DNA of 64,000 nt. Origin: Agroathelia rolfsii (taxonomy: Eukaryota > Basidiomycota > Agaricomycetes > Amylocorticiales > Amylocorticiaceae). The stretch is taken from positions 1,798,001-1,862,000 of the forward strand of contig JABRWF010000008.1 in the NCBI GenBank assembly GCA_018343915.1, read 5' to 3'. Position numbers and translations under genes: made by a program. Below are positions 11,925 to 23,596 of the stretch, one piece after another (position 1 is the first letter of the stretch; every line of letters begins with the position of its first letter). The notes beneath the pieces are model-generated. The model was given only the letters and a program-made list of their open reading frames with translations, was not told where the DNA came from and searched no databases.

Positions 11925-12854
11925 ATGGCTCCTCGTAATAACAAAGGAAAGGGCAAGGCTTGACTATCATCCTCCAACATCGATCAAGAGGAGGAGCTCG
12001 AGCGCCAGATGCACGAGCACAAGGAGACGATGGCGCGTCTGCGCAAAGAGCGGGACGCAGCGCGACGAAAGCGTGAAGCAGCGGAGCATGCGGCGGAAGA
12101 GAAGAAAAAGCAGGAGGAGGAGGATAGACAATGCAAGGAAGAGGCGAAGCAGCAGCACAAGGCTGAGGCGACGAAGCAAGTGGAGCGGTGGAAACCCACC
12201 CGCATCATGCCTAAAGGTGGCAGGGCGCGCAAACGCGCTGGCGACACCAAAGTTGTCGAGGTCGAGGCCCCCGCAACAAAGTGAAGGGCGACAGAGCCAT
12301 TGCCTCCTGTGGTGAGTCTTCAAAATAAAATAAAAAATATGTTTTCCATAACAGCCATTGGACAGGCATGCGACACATGCCAACGGCGATCCAAGGCCTG
12401 CAAGTGGCCGTGCAATGGTGGGGCTAAGTGCATACCGTACCAGGCCAGCCACCTGAAATGCAACGGCATTGACCTCGTTGGGCCCGGGAACGGGTTGGGG
12501 GCTAACGACCCCCTCGTTGTGGGACTTCTAGGCGCCCTGGGAAGGATCACGGAGGTTCTCGAGGCCATCGCGGATGGGCTGGCGGGACAAGCGGCAAGTG
12601 GGGGCGCCGGCGTACAGCACATCGAGGCCGTTGAGCTGCCATCAGTGGAGGACATGGCCATGGAGTCGGTTGCCGGACCTTCCGGCATAGCGTGGGATGG
12701 TGGTGCTGAGGAGGTGCCCGAAGAGGTTGGCGAGGAAGGGGTGGAGAAGCGGCTTGTGGAGGATGAGGGTGAAGCGGCGGACGAGAACAAGGAGGGGAAG
12801 GGCAATGAGGAGGATGTCGCCAAAGGCTCCGGCGCATCTTTGCCCTCTCACTAG
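11925..12854 (+). pseudogene. Antisense coiled-coil/zinc-cluster gene of F-rev, disrupted in exon 1
   Basis: Homologue of the gene at 3835-4762. ATG 11925 is in an ACCATGG context and gives MAPRNNKGKGKA, but a TGA follows at about 11961. The frame reopens as a coiled coil (EEELERQMHEHKETMARLRK, about 11990-12280) and meets a second TGA at about 12282, just before the intron (12312-12354, GTGAGT...ACAG). Exon 2 is fully open to 12854 and retains the cysteine cluster at 12369-12461 (CDTCQRRSKACKW, CNGGAKC, SHLKC), then GLGANDPLVVGLLGALGRI and an acidic C-terminus. The two copies therefore carry different lesions: exon 1 here, exon 2 in F-fwd. Role unknown. The cysteine spacing suggests a zinc-binding, possibly DNA-binding, protein. 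Confidence 0.75.
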
Positions 12855-13265
12855 TTGGTGTAGTATATCCGTCGTAGTTGCCGCGGCTCACAGCCGCTAA
12901 TGCATCCTGTGTCGGCGTCCAAATGTGTGAGGAAGGAAAATATAGAAGTAGAAAGACAACAGGCACTAAGGCCAGGAAAAACATGACAAGCAGTGAATAA
13001 AGAAAAGATAAGTCTTGTCAAGAAGAATAATGATGGGGCAAAATACTATCAAAGTATAAGGAAGTCCAAAAGGAATGTGAATGCAAGGAAATGACGAGAC
13101 CATGTAGAAATATGAAGATGGGGAGGTCTTGTCCAGGGGAACTAATGGTAAAGACAAATAAACGGGCAATTAAGATATTAGTCGGAAAATACTGTCAGGC
13201 AGGATTTTCTGACTCAAGGTCAGGAAAAAGAAAAGGGGACAAATGAAAGGATAGTCGGAAAATAC
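12855..13265 (-). other. F-rev leader with two primer-binding-site repeats
   Basis: No gene. Near the 5' LTR (13170-13265) there are two copies of AGTCGGAAAATAC, one directly abutting the LTR, separated by a GATTTTCTGACTCAAGGTC segment. The abutting copy pairs with ATTTTCCGACTA-type sequence inside the LTR (13593-13605). Confidence 0.75.
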
Positions 13266-14141
13266 TGTCAAGAGCTGCCTTCGCAGCTAGCTCGGGTGGT
13301 GCGGCGATGCCCCTGGAGCGCTAACTGCTAAGCAACTTACTGCCGGATGGCAGCCCTGTGGGTTCGTGGAGTCGCCTCTTCGATATCTCGGGGCTTGCGG
13401 TGATACGGGTGATGCGGCGAGCAGTCACGGTGCACGGCAAGTTGAATGGGTGGTCCGGCGAGATCAGGCGTAGAGTGAGAGGTGATAAGCCAGAGAGGGA
13501 GAAAGAACGAGATACTCAAGGATGCTTGAGTCCACAGGTTGACCGCTGGCTATGCAGCAGGTGTAGGGCTTGTTTAGGGCCAAACACACTTAATTTTCCG
13601 ACTACTGTAACTACTACATCAGGTACAGTACATATATACGAAGTATAGTAGTCGAGAAAATGATAAATAAAGAAAGGGATGAAAAACAATAGAAAAAATA
13701 AGGAATAGCGCGCGCCGCGCACTCTAGTAGTCGTGCCACGCTGTGCACGAAGGCAGAGGTGTGTTCCTTCGGAACCATTGGCGGTCTAATTGTCGATCAG
13801 AGCGCGATCATGGTGGAGAACCAAGCGCGATCTTCCTAGATAGGAAGGATCCGCTGGTGCGGGCACATGGCGACTCGGAGAATGTCTTCGAGAAGTCCAG
13901 TCGGCATGTGGAACGCTCTGATGGACAGAAGCGCATCAATAATGGAGGAGAAGCATGAAGGATGGCCATGCACATGGCTCCGGGGAAACGTCGGCGGACA
14001 CATCGGAAACGCTTCCAATGCACGGGGTACGCGGCGCCTCAGAAGGGAGGGCGTTGCCGGTGACTCCATCGTAGATGTTCGCGAATGTCAATGTGTGCGA
14101 TCGGGACGTTCGGCGGCCGGGTGCATTGGCGGGTCGTGACA
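13266..14141 (-). repeat. 5' LTR of F-rev (876 bp)
   Basis: Reverse complement of the F LTR, intact, from TGTCAAGAGC to GGGTCGTGACA. It supplies the uninterrupted target for LTR G and closely matches 6828-8551. Confidence 0.9.
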
Positions 14142-14350
14142 CCTTCCATGCGCCTTTGTGCTGGTTTTCCTTTACTCTCCAATTTCTTGTGTCATTACTT
14201 CTATTCTTTTTTTCACTTGAAATTTTTTACTTTTTACTTTTACTTTTTAACTCTTCTCCTCTGGTTTGTCAAACCGCACGCCTACGGTGTTCCCTTACGT
14301 CTAGAGTCTCAACTGGTCCTTCGAGGGCTCAGGACGTAGTAGGGGGATAC

Positions 14351-15224
14351 TGTCATGACCCGCCAACGCACCTGGCTGCCAAACGTCCCGATCACACACA
14401 TCGATACTTGCGAACATTTACGACGGAGTCACTGGCGACGCCCTCCCTTCTGAGTCACCACGTATCCCATGCATCGGAAGCGTTTCCGATATGTCCGCCG
14501 ACGTTTCCCCGGAGCCATGTGCAAGGCCGTCCTTCACGCTTCCTTTCCATTACTGGCACGCTTCTGTCCATCAGAGCGCTGCACATGACGACAACACTTC
14601 TCGAAGACATTCCCCAAGTCGCCATGTGCCCGCACCAGTGGATCCTTCCTATCTTGGAAGATCGCGCTTGGACTCTCCTCTTGATCGCACTCTGATTGAC
14701 GATCAGACCGCCGATGGTTCCGAAGGAAGGCACCCCCGCCTTTATGCACAGCGTGGCACAACTACCAGAGCGCGCGGCGCGCGCTATTACTTATTGTTCT
14801 TATTGTTTTCATTGATTTTCTTTATTTATCATTTTCTCGACTACTGTACTTAGTATATAGTACTGTACTTGATGTAGTAGATATAGTAGTCGGAAAATTA
14901 AGTGTGTTTGGCCCTAAACAAGCCCTACACCCGCTGTATAGTCAGCAGTCAACCTGTGGACTCGAGCGTCCTTGAGTATCTCGTCTAGTATCTCGTCTCC
15001 TGCTTGATCTCTCTGTCTACGCACGATCTTGCCGGACCACCCGCTCAACTTGTCATATGCCGTGACTGCTCACCACGTCACCTGTATTGCCGCAAGCCCC
15101 GAGATATCGAAGAGGCGACTCCACAAACCCACAGGGCTGCCATCTGGCAGTGAGTCGCTTAGCAACTAGCGCTCCAGGGGCATCGCCGCACCGCCCGAGC
15201 TAGCTGTGAAGGCAGCTCTTGACA
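14351..15224 (+). repeat. 3' LTR of F-fwd (874 bp)
   Basis: Direct repeat of 1460-2333 with scattered, mostly transition, differences. It is preceded by a purine tract (GTAGTAGGGGGATAC) that would prime plus-strand synthesis. Confidence 0.9.
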
Positions 15225-15383
15225 CAAGTCAAGAGCACAAGCCTTAATAGTTTAAGGGCAAGGATTGAGGGGGTGTATTGAAATGGCAATCTATTGCTAT
15301 AGAGGATTGGAGTGATAGAGTCACAGTCATGCATATCATGACTAGGCCTTTAGAGTAGCTATATATTGTAGTATATACCTCAT
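15225..15383 (+). repeat. Left part of an old copia-like LTR
   Basis: After the end of a GypA-like LTR remnant, a purine-rich tract (AAGGATTGAGGGGG) is followed at 15274 by TGTATTGAAATGGCAAT. This matches the start (TGTTGGAATGGCAATCC on the minus strand) of the 193-bp LTR at 37763-37955. The match continues to 15383, where GypB inserted, and resumes at 41939. The TGTTGGAA-type start after a G-rich tract is typical of Ty1/copia LTRs, so a copia 3' LTR is the likeliest reading. Confidence 0.65.
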
Positions 15384-16230
15384 TGTCATGAGTAGAGAAT
15401 TTTCGCCGATTTTTCGGCTATTTTCTTGTATTATTTGGACAAGTATTTCTTTTGTTATCACATTTTATTTTCTTTTCTTCTCTGTTTCTTATAAAATTAC
15501 CCTTTAGGGCATGGACTGTGGGCAGTACAGTGGTCATGTGATTGGCCCTCACATGTTCCAAGCTGCACATCACAGGAGTAATTTCGGGGCTGCGTGCACT
15601 TCCATTTCATCATTGCGCACAGCCTAGGAACATAGCCTTTCTCCCCTGAATGATTCCTAACGATTACCAGTATTGGTCCAGAAACGGATCTCCACACGGA
15701 TGCCCGGTGGAGTTAGGGTAAAAGTTCTTTCCCTGCATTGCCACTATTTACACTTCTATCTCTCCTTGCGCACAGACCAACAAAGTTGCGCACAGACCAT
15801 TTCATAGCAGTATAAATAGTGCATGTAACTTGTCCTGAAGAGCTTAGCTTCGACCTCTTTGCCTTCAGGCAAGTAATAGGTTTTGTATCCCCTTAAAATA
15901 GATTACTAATAAATCTTCGCCTTTAGGGTATTTCCTCTTGGCCTAGGCCCATAAGTCCTAGCCCCTCCTCTCTTTCTCTCTCTCTTCCCCTTTCTTTCCT
16001 TGTGGGTGGTGTAAATCCCCCAGATGTGTGCATGTGAATAAGAGCATCAATCACATAAGAGATAATAAAGTACCCGGTCCGCCCTCAATATAATAAGGGT
16101 TGGATATCTGTGGGAACACTCTTGTGTGGGTACTTCAGTAACTTAAGAGATAGGAGTATATTGTTTGACTGCATGCACAAGTAGGCCCTCCAAGCCCAAC
16201 GTTACATAGTCAAGGAGTATACCCTTGACA
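15384..16230 (+). repeat. 5' LTR of GypB (847 bp)
   Basis: It starts TGTCATGAGTAG and ends ACCCTTGACA. It contains a TATAAATA box (about 15811) and the leader TTAGCTTCGACCT (about 15845) flanked by CCTGAAG and CTTCAGG arms. The interior just after the LTR begins TTAGGTCAAAGCTA, complementary to that leader apart from one base, as in GypA. Confidence 0.9.
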
Positions 16231-17009
16231 TTAGGTCAAAGCTACCAGGTCTCTCTTGGACTTCCACAGTCTGAGAAGAAGTGAGTAGCAATCGCTTACA
16301 AAGAGCGCATTTTCTCAAATTTCTACAAACACCTTCTGAGCACGTAAGCAATAAACTACTTCGGAAAGCAATTGTGCAGTGCCCTCCAAAGCCTGTTTAC
16401 AACTCTGTTTAGGCAGAAATAGCGTATACATCCTACGCAATTTTCTGGCTGTATCCAAAGCACTATACAGGCCTAATCCATCTGGTGTTCTAGGAGTTCC
16501 CATTAGGAATCAAAGTTTATTATTGCTAAGCATGAGTAGCACTTTTACCACCCCCCCTGCCATTTCAAACTTTGCATGATTTTCGTGTGACTACTATATG
16601 GGCAAGCTCTAGCCCTGGCCAAAGAACAAAATCCTGCTAACCGCATTAGGAAACCGGTACGACCGCCAGTGACAAAGAAGACCATTTCAGAAGCTCTGTG
16701 AATGAGCACATACAAGGGCACTTCCTACCAGCCCAAAGAAGTTCCGGTCCCCTGGGCCACTAAATCTACCGCTTCCCTACCCAAAGTCACAAGAGAAGTC
16801 ACGTCGAGCTCAGCCCCGCACATCTCCAAAGAAGAAGAAGAGGAATCAGGAGAAGAAGCACTCTCTACTCAAGCATCACCTCCTAAGACACCAGAAGGGC
16901 AAGAAGAGGCTCCAACCAAATACCCGTCTCCTTCTGAATACTGCCGGCGCTATACCACAGAAGCATCATATCCAGAATCCCCCATTGTCCCACATCCCTC
17001 CCCCTCTAA

Positions 17010-17853
17010 TGTCATGAGTAGGACATTTTTGCCAATTTTTCGGTTATTTTCCTGTATTATTTGGACTAGTATTTATTTAGTTATTGCATTTTCTTTTCTT
17101 TTTCTTTCTTTTCTTATAAAAATTACCCTTTAGGGCATGGACTATGGGCAGTGCAGTGGTCATGTGATTGGCCCTCACGTGTTCCAAGCCGCACATCACA
17201 GGAGTAATCTCGGAGCTGTGCGTGCTTCCATTTCATCATTGCGCACAGCTCAGGAACACAGCCTTTCTTCCCTGAACAATTCCTAACGATTACTGGTATC
17301 GGTCCGGAAACGGATCTCCACATGGATGCCCGGTGGAGTTAGGATAAACGTTCTTCCCTTGCATTGCCACCATTTACGCTTCTATCTCCCTCTGCGCATA
17401 GACCACTAAAGCTGCGCACGGACCCTTGCATAGTAGTATAAATAGTGCATGTAACTTGTCCTGAAGAGCCAGCTTCAACCTCTTCGCCTTCAGGCAAGTA
17501 AACGGTTTGTATTCCATAAATTTGATTACTAAATAAATCTTTGCCTTCAGGGTATTCACTCATAGGCCTAGGCCCTTCATCCTAGCTTCCCCCCTTTTCT
17601 CTCTCTCTATCCATTACTTGGAGGCGGTGAAAATCCCCTCACGCATGTGATTTTTAAGAGCATCAATTGTAAGCAAGATAAGAAAGTACCCAGCTGCACC
17701 TTCAATAAAATTAAGGCTTGCAGTATCTGTGGGAAAACTTGTTTACAGGTACTTCGTAAGACTTGTAGTGTTAAGAAGGGCATTCATTGCACTTGAAGAT
17801 ATTTGTGGGTGTTGACTCGCATCTTCGTCAAGTCAAGGAGTGTACCCTTGACA
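17010..17853 (+). mobile_element. Solo LTR, GypB-type, inside GypB gag
   Basis: An 844-bp LTR (TGTCATGAGTAGG ... CCCTTGACA) with TSD TCTAA (17005-17009 and 17854-17858). It belongs to the same family as the host element but is more diverged from both GypB LTRs, so it came from another copy. Confidence 0.9.
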
Positions 17854-18600
17854 TCTAAAAGCCGCCAAGAACGCCACAAGGAGAAACATAGAGAAGCTAC
17901 CAAAGAAGAAGAACCTGCACCAATGTCGCTACCACAAGAACTTGGGCAAATTTTGGCTCTATTACAGGCCAACCAGAGCTGCATCCAAGCATCTATGGAG
18001 CAGATGCAAGAAACACAGGCCCGCTTTGCCGACCTCCTTGAAAGAGAACCACCCGCCTCCACCACAGTTGCCTCTACCTCAGCACCAAAAGAAATTGGTC
18101 AGGCACCAGAGAAATTCTCCGGTGATTGGTCAAAGTATCAGTCCTTTGTATTCGGGTTTGAAAACCACCTCAAATTAAACCCCAAAATATATGCCTCAGA
18201 TCAAACAAAGGCTAGATACTTTGTAGGGTTGTTAGAAGGAGCACCAAAGGCCTGGAGCCAAAAGTTTGATGACATCATCGACACCAAGGGCTTCAACTTT
18301 GAAAAAGATCTGTATGCCAAGTTTAAAGCGTTGTATGGGGCGAGAGATTTTGGTAGGATTGCCCTACAAAAATTGCAGGATCTAAAGCAGGGCACATCTT
18401 CAGTGGCAGACTTCACAGCCGCTTTTTCCATGCTCACCAACCAGACTAAGCTATCTGGTGAAGACCTTCAAGTCTGCTATTGGCAGGCTCTTTCCCCAAA
18501 AATCAAAGGTACCATTGGCGGCTACCCAAAAGAGTGCCGTAACTCTTTGGAAAACCTGATGGAAGCAGCTATAGATGCAGAAGAGGGTTTACGTGATGCT

Positions 18601-19609
18601 TGTCAAGGCTTACGCTCTTGACTTAACCAAACAACGTAACCCTCTCGAAGGTACGAGGGTGGACTGTAAGGTCCCTTTTACACGTATATATGTCTGGTCT
18701 TATGTAGGCGCATACGTGCTCCCGTTGCTATCCTTTGTAATAGTAACCTCAAAATACTACTTTGCTAGGATTGCTTTTCGGTACTCTAGCCAGGGGCTTC
18801 CCGTGTGCTCTCTTTGCGTCAAATAGTCTTTACGAGATTTTCTTACTCGGAGTAGGCGGCTTAGCCCTCCGTACTACTACTAACGCCTAAGAGGACTTGT
18901 TTCTGCCTCTACCTGAATGAACAGGGTTTTATCACGCGCACTTGCCTCTGTGTATTGAGGACTTATGACTTATTTGCCTTCTTATAACAAGGCCTTACGT
19001 GTACTCCTACGAAGCTGCCGTTAAGGCCTTATGCTTAATGAGGAAAGGTATATGAGAGAGAGAGGGGATGGGCTAGGACGTGTAAGCCTGAAGGCAAGAT
19101 TATATATTAGTATCTTTATGTAAGTATACAAGCGGGGGTGCCCTTACCTGAAGGCAAGAAGGTCAAAGCTAAGGTTCAGGTAAGGGTTTACAGGTTTGTA
19201 TTTATACATAAAATGAAGGGCCCGTGTGCAGCCTCAATGGTCTGTGCGCAGCAGGGTTCATAAGCGGAAATAACAAGAATGCAGGGGCAGTGCTTTGTGC
19301 CTAAGTCCGATGAGCAACCGATCGGAAAGATGAGTCTAGTACTCCTTAGTAATTGCACAGTGATCGGAACGACCCTGGTTCCTGAGTCTAGACCTTTTGA
19401 TGAAAAGGAATGGTCTAGACTCCGCCTTCCTAATATACTCTTGTCACGAGCACTCCTGTCACGTGGGGCTAACACAGCCAGTCACACGCGCGTCAAGATG
19501 TCGCCTGCAAGGTATTTCGTCCATATCTCAATCAATAAAAATCGTAAAAATATAAGAAAAATATGTACATGTTCGTAAAGAAAAGGCGAAAAATATCCAA
19601 CTCATAACA
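18601..19609 (-). mobile_element. Solo LTR, GypA-type, inside GypB gag
   Basis: A 1009-bp reverse GypA LTR (TGTCAAGGC ... CTCATAACA) with TSD ATGCT (18596-18600 and 19610-19614). It separates the gag core from its zinc-knuckle end. Confidence 0.9.
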
Positions 19610-21346
19610 ATGCTGGAGTTTGGACGGATGGTTGGAAACCCCACCCTCGGTTCCAGAATACGCAGGGGACTGCCGCAAACCCAATCACAATCAATGTGGT
19701 ACAATCTCCACCCGCTCCAACCTTGGCCACACAAGGAAGTCAATGCCCACTAAGAGACTTGAGCATAGTGCAGTATTACAACTGCCAATAATGGGGGTAT
19801 TTCGCTTCCAATTGCACCAACCCTCGGGTTTCAAGGTATCAAGGATCTAGGCCTAGGGTCCAAGCAACAACCTCGGCGGTAACGTCGTCCCTTCCTTCTA
19901 CTGACCAGCTAGGCTTGTCTGCTGCATCTGACGATATCAACGAAGGCTCCACAACAATAATGATGGCCGATCTTCAGGCACTGGTGGAGCAACAAGCAAT
20001 GGCACTTGCTGCTTTCAAGGACAAAGCGGGTTTTTAGAAGGGTCGACGGAAAGGGCCATTTCGGCCAACCCTTACCTATCCAATGGATTTTCTTCTTTTC
20101 TTTCCCTAAACTCCGTTTCCATTTCCGGTGCGTATGGACAGCACCTCCATATCCCCATTATGTTCCATGGACAATTCTCCTCCCTTGTAACAGTAGCCAT
20201 GATTAACTCAGGAGCCTCTTCTTCATTTATCCATTCCCGATTTATTAAAGAAAATAAAATACATACAAAAAAACTACCTTGAACAATCCCTGTATATAAT
20301 ATAGATAACTTGCTTAACGCCCAAGGAAGTATTGAAGAAATTGCTGTTCTTGAGACAAGTATTGGTGGAATCAGAAAGAAACTTCCATTTTTAGTCACAG
20401 ACATTGGTCCAGAAAATGTAATTCTTGGGATCGATTGGCTTTGTTTGGAAAATCCAATAATAGACTGGTCAGCAGGAAAAGTTACGCACCCAGACCACCT
20501 AACCATCTCCTCCAGCCTGTTACCAGAATGGGCTTTGAAATACACATCAGTCTTTTCCAAGGAGGCTTCCCAGAGAATGCCCCTTAGGAAACCTTGGGAC
20601 CATAAGATTGAACTCAAAGACGGAGCACAGCTCCAAAGAAGCAAAGTGTACCCCCTTTCAGTCAAGGAAGAAGAAGCATTGATCAACTACCTGCAAGAAA
20701 ATCTTGAGAAAGGTTACATCAGGAAATCAGAAAGCCCGATTGCTGCTCCCATGTTCTTCGTCCCAAAGAAAAATGGCTCCCTCAGACCCGTCCAAGATTA
20801 CCGGAAGCTTAATGCAGAAACCGTCGAAAATGCCTACCCCCTTCCCCTTATCTCCGAATTACAGGACAAAATGACCAAATTCCAAACCTTCTGCAAGATC
20901 GACCTGCGATGGGGTTTCAATAACATTCGAATCAGAGAAGGGGATGAGTACAAGGCAGCTTTTATCACCAACAAAGGCCTGTTTAAACCCACAGTCATGA
21001 CTTTTGGCTTATGTAATGCACCAGCAACCATGCAGACTATGATGGATGACCTCTTCTACAAATTTAACCAGCTTGGGTGGCTAGTTCACTACATAGACAA
21101 CATCATTATCGGTGCTCAAACGGAAGCTGAACTTTGCATGCAAGTCCTGGAAGTATTGGGGGTTCTCAAAGACAATGACCTATTTGCTAACCTCGAGAAA
21201 TTCGAATATGATGTCCCCGAGGTAGACATCTTAGGCACGTTAGTCTCACTTGGTTTAATCCGCATGACTCCCAAAAAGGTCAAGGTGGTTTTGGAATGGC
21301 CAACGCCCCAAAAAGTTTCTGATGTCCAATGTTTCCGCGGCCTTGC

Positions 21347-22769
21347 TGTTATGAGTTGGACATTTTTTGCCCTTTTTCTTACGAACATGTACATATTTTT
21401 ATTATATTTTTACAATTTTTATTGAACGAGATATGGACAAAATACCTTGCAGGCGACATCTTGATGCGCGTGTGACTGGCTGTGTTAGCCCCACGTGACA
21501 GGAGTGCTTGTGACAAGAGTATATTAGGAAGGCGGAGTCTAGATCATTCCTTTTCATCAAAAGGTCTAGACTCAGGAACCAGGGTTGTTCCGATCACTGT
21601 GCGATTACTAAGGAGTACTAGACTCATCATTCCGATCAGTTGCTCATCGGACTTAGGCACAAAGCACTGCCCCTGCATTACTGTCATTTCCACTTACAAA
21701 CCCTGCTGCACACAGACCATCAAGGCTGCGCACGGGCCCTTTGTTTTATGTATAAATACAAGCATGTAGCCCTTACCTAAACCTTAGCTTCGACCTTTTT
21801 GCCTTCAGGTAAGGGCACCCCCCCCTCTTGTACTTATCATACATTACTAATATATCCTTTTGCCTTCAGGCTTACACACGTCCTAGCCTGCTCCCCCTCT
21901 CTCTCCCCTTTTCCTTATTAAGAGTAAGGCCTTTAGGGCATCTTAGTAAGCGTATAAAGCCTTGATACAAGAAGGCACATTAGTCTGCAAGTCCCTAATA
22001 CATCAGAGGGCACACGTGTGATTAAAGCCCTATTCACTTAGGCCAGGGCAGTAACAAGTCCCTGCAAACATTTGTAGACCACGGTGGGCTAAGCTGCCTA
22101 TTCTGAGTAAGAAGCACAACCACAGTATTTGACAGGAAGCGAGTAACACGGGAAGACTAAACGTCTAGAGTACCAATACATGAGCTTAGTAAAGTACTAA
22201 GGGAAGTGCCCTATTACGAAAGAGTAGCAACGGGAGCACGTGGGTGTTCGTTCATATCCAACCTAGTCATACACGTAAAACCCGGCCTTACAGCCCACCC
22301 TCGTACCTTACAGAGGGTTGTGTTTGTTGGATTAGTCAAGCGCGTAAGCCTTGACATTAGGTCAAAGCTAATACCTAAACCACTTGTTGAGCCTTGCTCC
22401 AGGTGTGCAGTTCCAGACATCTGCCAAATTAGCATAAGCCAAGAACCACTTTTATTTTCTTATTTGTAAGCACACAAGAAACCCTGAACTGTTTGTGGAA
22501 GCAATTGGTAGAGATTAAAACCCTCTATTCAACCCATTAAGATTTAGGCTTGTTAGTACCTGTACTTCTAGGGAACACTTGTGTTGTTACCCAAAGGTGC
22601 TAGTGTGGAGTTAGTCCACTGCTTCTAGGGACACCTTACCAAAGGTGTAAAACTACTCGGTTTCTGTGCGCATTTTACTATACTCTTTTCTTTACATTAC
22701 CAGAAGGTGGTTGGCTTACTGCCTTAAGTTTGAAGAAGAAAAAGGGCAAAAAATGTCCAACTCATAACA
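21347..22769 (+). mobile_element. Aberrant fold-back GypA2 derivative (LTR + leader + inverted LTR tip)
   Basis: This 1423-bp insertion has TSD CTTGC (21342-21346 and 22770-22774). It begins with a complete forward GypA LTR (21347-22354, ending GCCTTGACA) followed by the normal primer-binding site and leader (22355-22737). It then ends in an inverted copy of the first ~32 bp of the LTR (to CTCATAACA at 22769). Both outer ends are thus inverted repeats with the integrase-recognised CA termini. The junction lies in an AAGAAAAA run shared by the leader and the inverted LTR. Gag and pol are absent. Confidence 0.85.
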
Positions 22770-23596
22770 CTTGCTAACTATTACCAATGCTTTATTCGGA
22801 ATTTTGCACAAATTTGTAAACCTTTAGACAGATTAACCAGCAAGGTCGAGTGGAAATAGGAACAGGAAGAACAAGAAGCATTTGACAGCCTGAAGAAAGC
22901 ATTTACTTCTGCACCAGTACTTGGTGCATACTCTCAGATGGCAGAAACTCACCTTGAAACCGATGCTTCCAATTTTGCAACAGGTGCAGTTTTACTTCAG
23001 AAGCAGAATGACAACTCTTGGCACCCCATTGCTTTCCTTTCCCAAGCCATGAATGATGCCGAACGGAATTATGACATATGGGATAAAGAAATGCTAGGCA
23101 TAATTAGGGCTTTGGATGCGTGGCGACACTATCTCATTGGCTTGCCACGTCCCTTTGAGATACGGATGGACCATAAGAATTTGGAATACTGGAAAATGGC
23201 GTGAAATCTAACCTGCCGCCAAGCAAGATGGTCCTTGTTCCTATCTGAGTTCCGCTTTACAATTTCCTATCTCCGAGGCTCCGAAAACAGCCGCACCGAC
23301 CCTCTCTCCCAATGACCGGACTTCCAAAAATCAGATGAAGAAGACAATCTTGATCAGGTGGTCTTGGATCCGAAACTATTCCGAATCAATGCCACAAGAA
23401 GAGGTCATGTAGAAGTTCAAGGAGAGAAAACCATTTTGGACCGAATTAGAAGTAAAGCCAAGGACGCAGAAATCGCAAATGCCTTAGGGATGGTCAAGGA
23501 ACTTGGACCGGTCAAACTACAGAAAGGGCTAGAGGAATAGAATGAGGAAAATGGTCTGATCCTACATCTAGGAAAAGTCTATATACCACGAGATAC

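Larger units (their letters stand above)
6828..14141 (-). mobile_element. F-rev: second F element, inverted and nested in F-fwd
   Basis: This is the same family as F-fwd but on the minus strand, flanked by TSD CCTTC (6823-6827 and 14142-14146). The 3' LTR is at the left (6828-8551, split by solo LTR G) and the 5' LTR at the right (13266-14141). A solo GypA LTR (8584-9589) also interrupts the internal region. Net length is about 5445 bp. The internal cargo gene reads + (11925-12854), antisense to this element too, so gene-to-LTR orientation is a fixed property of the family. Confidence 0.9.
1460..15224 (+). mobile_element. F-fwd: non-autonomous LTR retrotransposon, interrupted
   Basis: Two direct LTRs of 874 bp (1460-2333 and 14351-15224) begin TGTCATGACC and end CAGCTCTTGACA. 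The element is flanked by the 5-bp TSD CAAGT (1455-1459 and 15225-15229). Removing two nested insertions (2658-3662 and 6828-14141, each with its TSD copy) leaves about 5436 bp. A purine tract (around 14335-14350) precedes the right LTR, so the sense direction is +. No protease, reverse transcriptase, RNase H or integrase motif is visible inside. The only clear gene is antisense (3835-4762). It therefore resembles a large retrotransposon derivative that must be mobilised in trans. The second copy, F-rev, is about 5445 bp after the same clean-up, confirming the limits. Confidence 0.9.
16702..20037 (+). pseudogene. GypB gag, interrupted by two solo LTRs
   Basis: The N-terminus (MSTYKGTSYQPKEVPVPWAT) runs to 17004, is cut by a solo LTR, resumes at about 17859 (KSRQERHKEKHRE), continues to 18595, is cut again and finishes at 19615-20037. 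The central region is a retrotransposon gag domain (EKFSGDWSKYQSFVFGFENH ... LYGARDFGRIALQKL). The zinc-knuckle region (YYNCQ*WGYFASNC, near 19770-19810) is damaged by a stop. The gene ends AAFKDKAGF-stop at 20035-20037. The heptamer GGGTTTT (20028-20034) immediately before the stop matches a -1 slippery site, and pol continues in the -1 frame. Confidence 0.85.

Noticed and set aside
12320..12823. Pro/Ser-rich minus-strand frame opposite the zinc-cluster exon
   Set aside because: Shadow of the acidic/Gly-rich cargo gene; the plus frame has the cysteine cluster and a proper intron.
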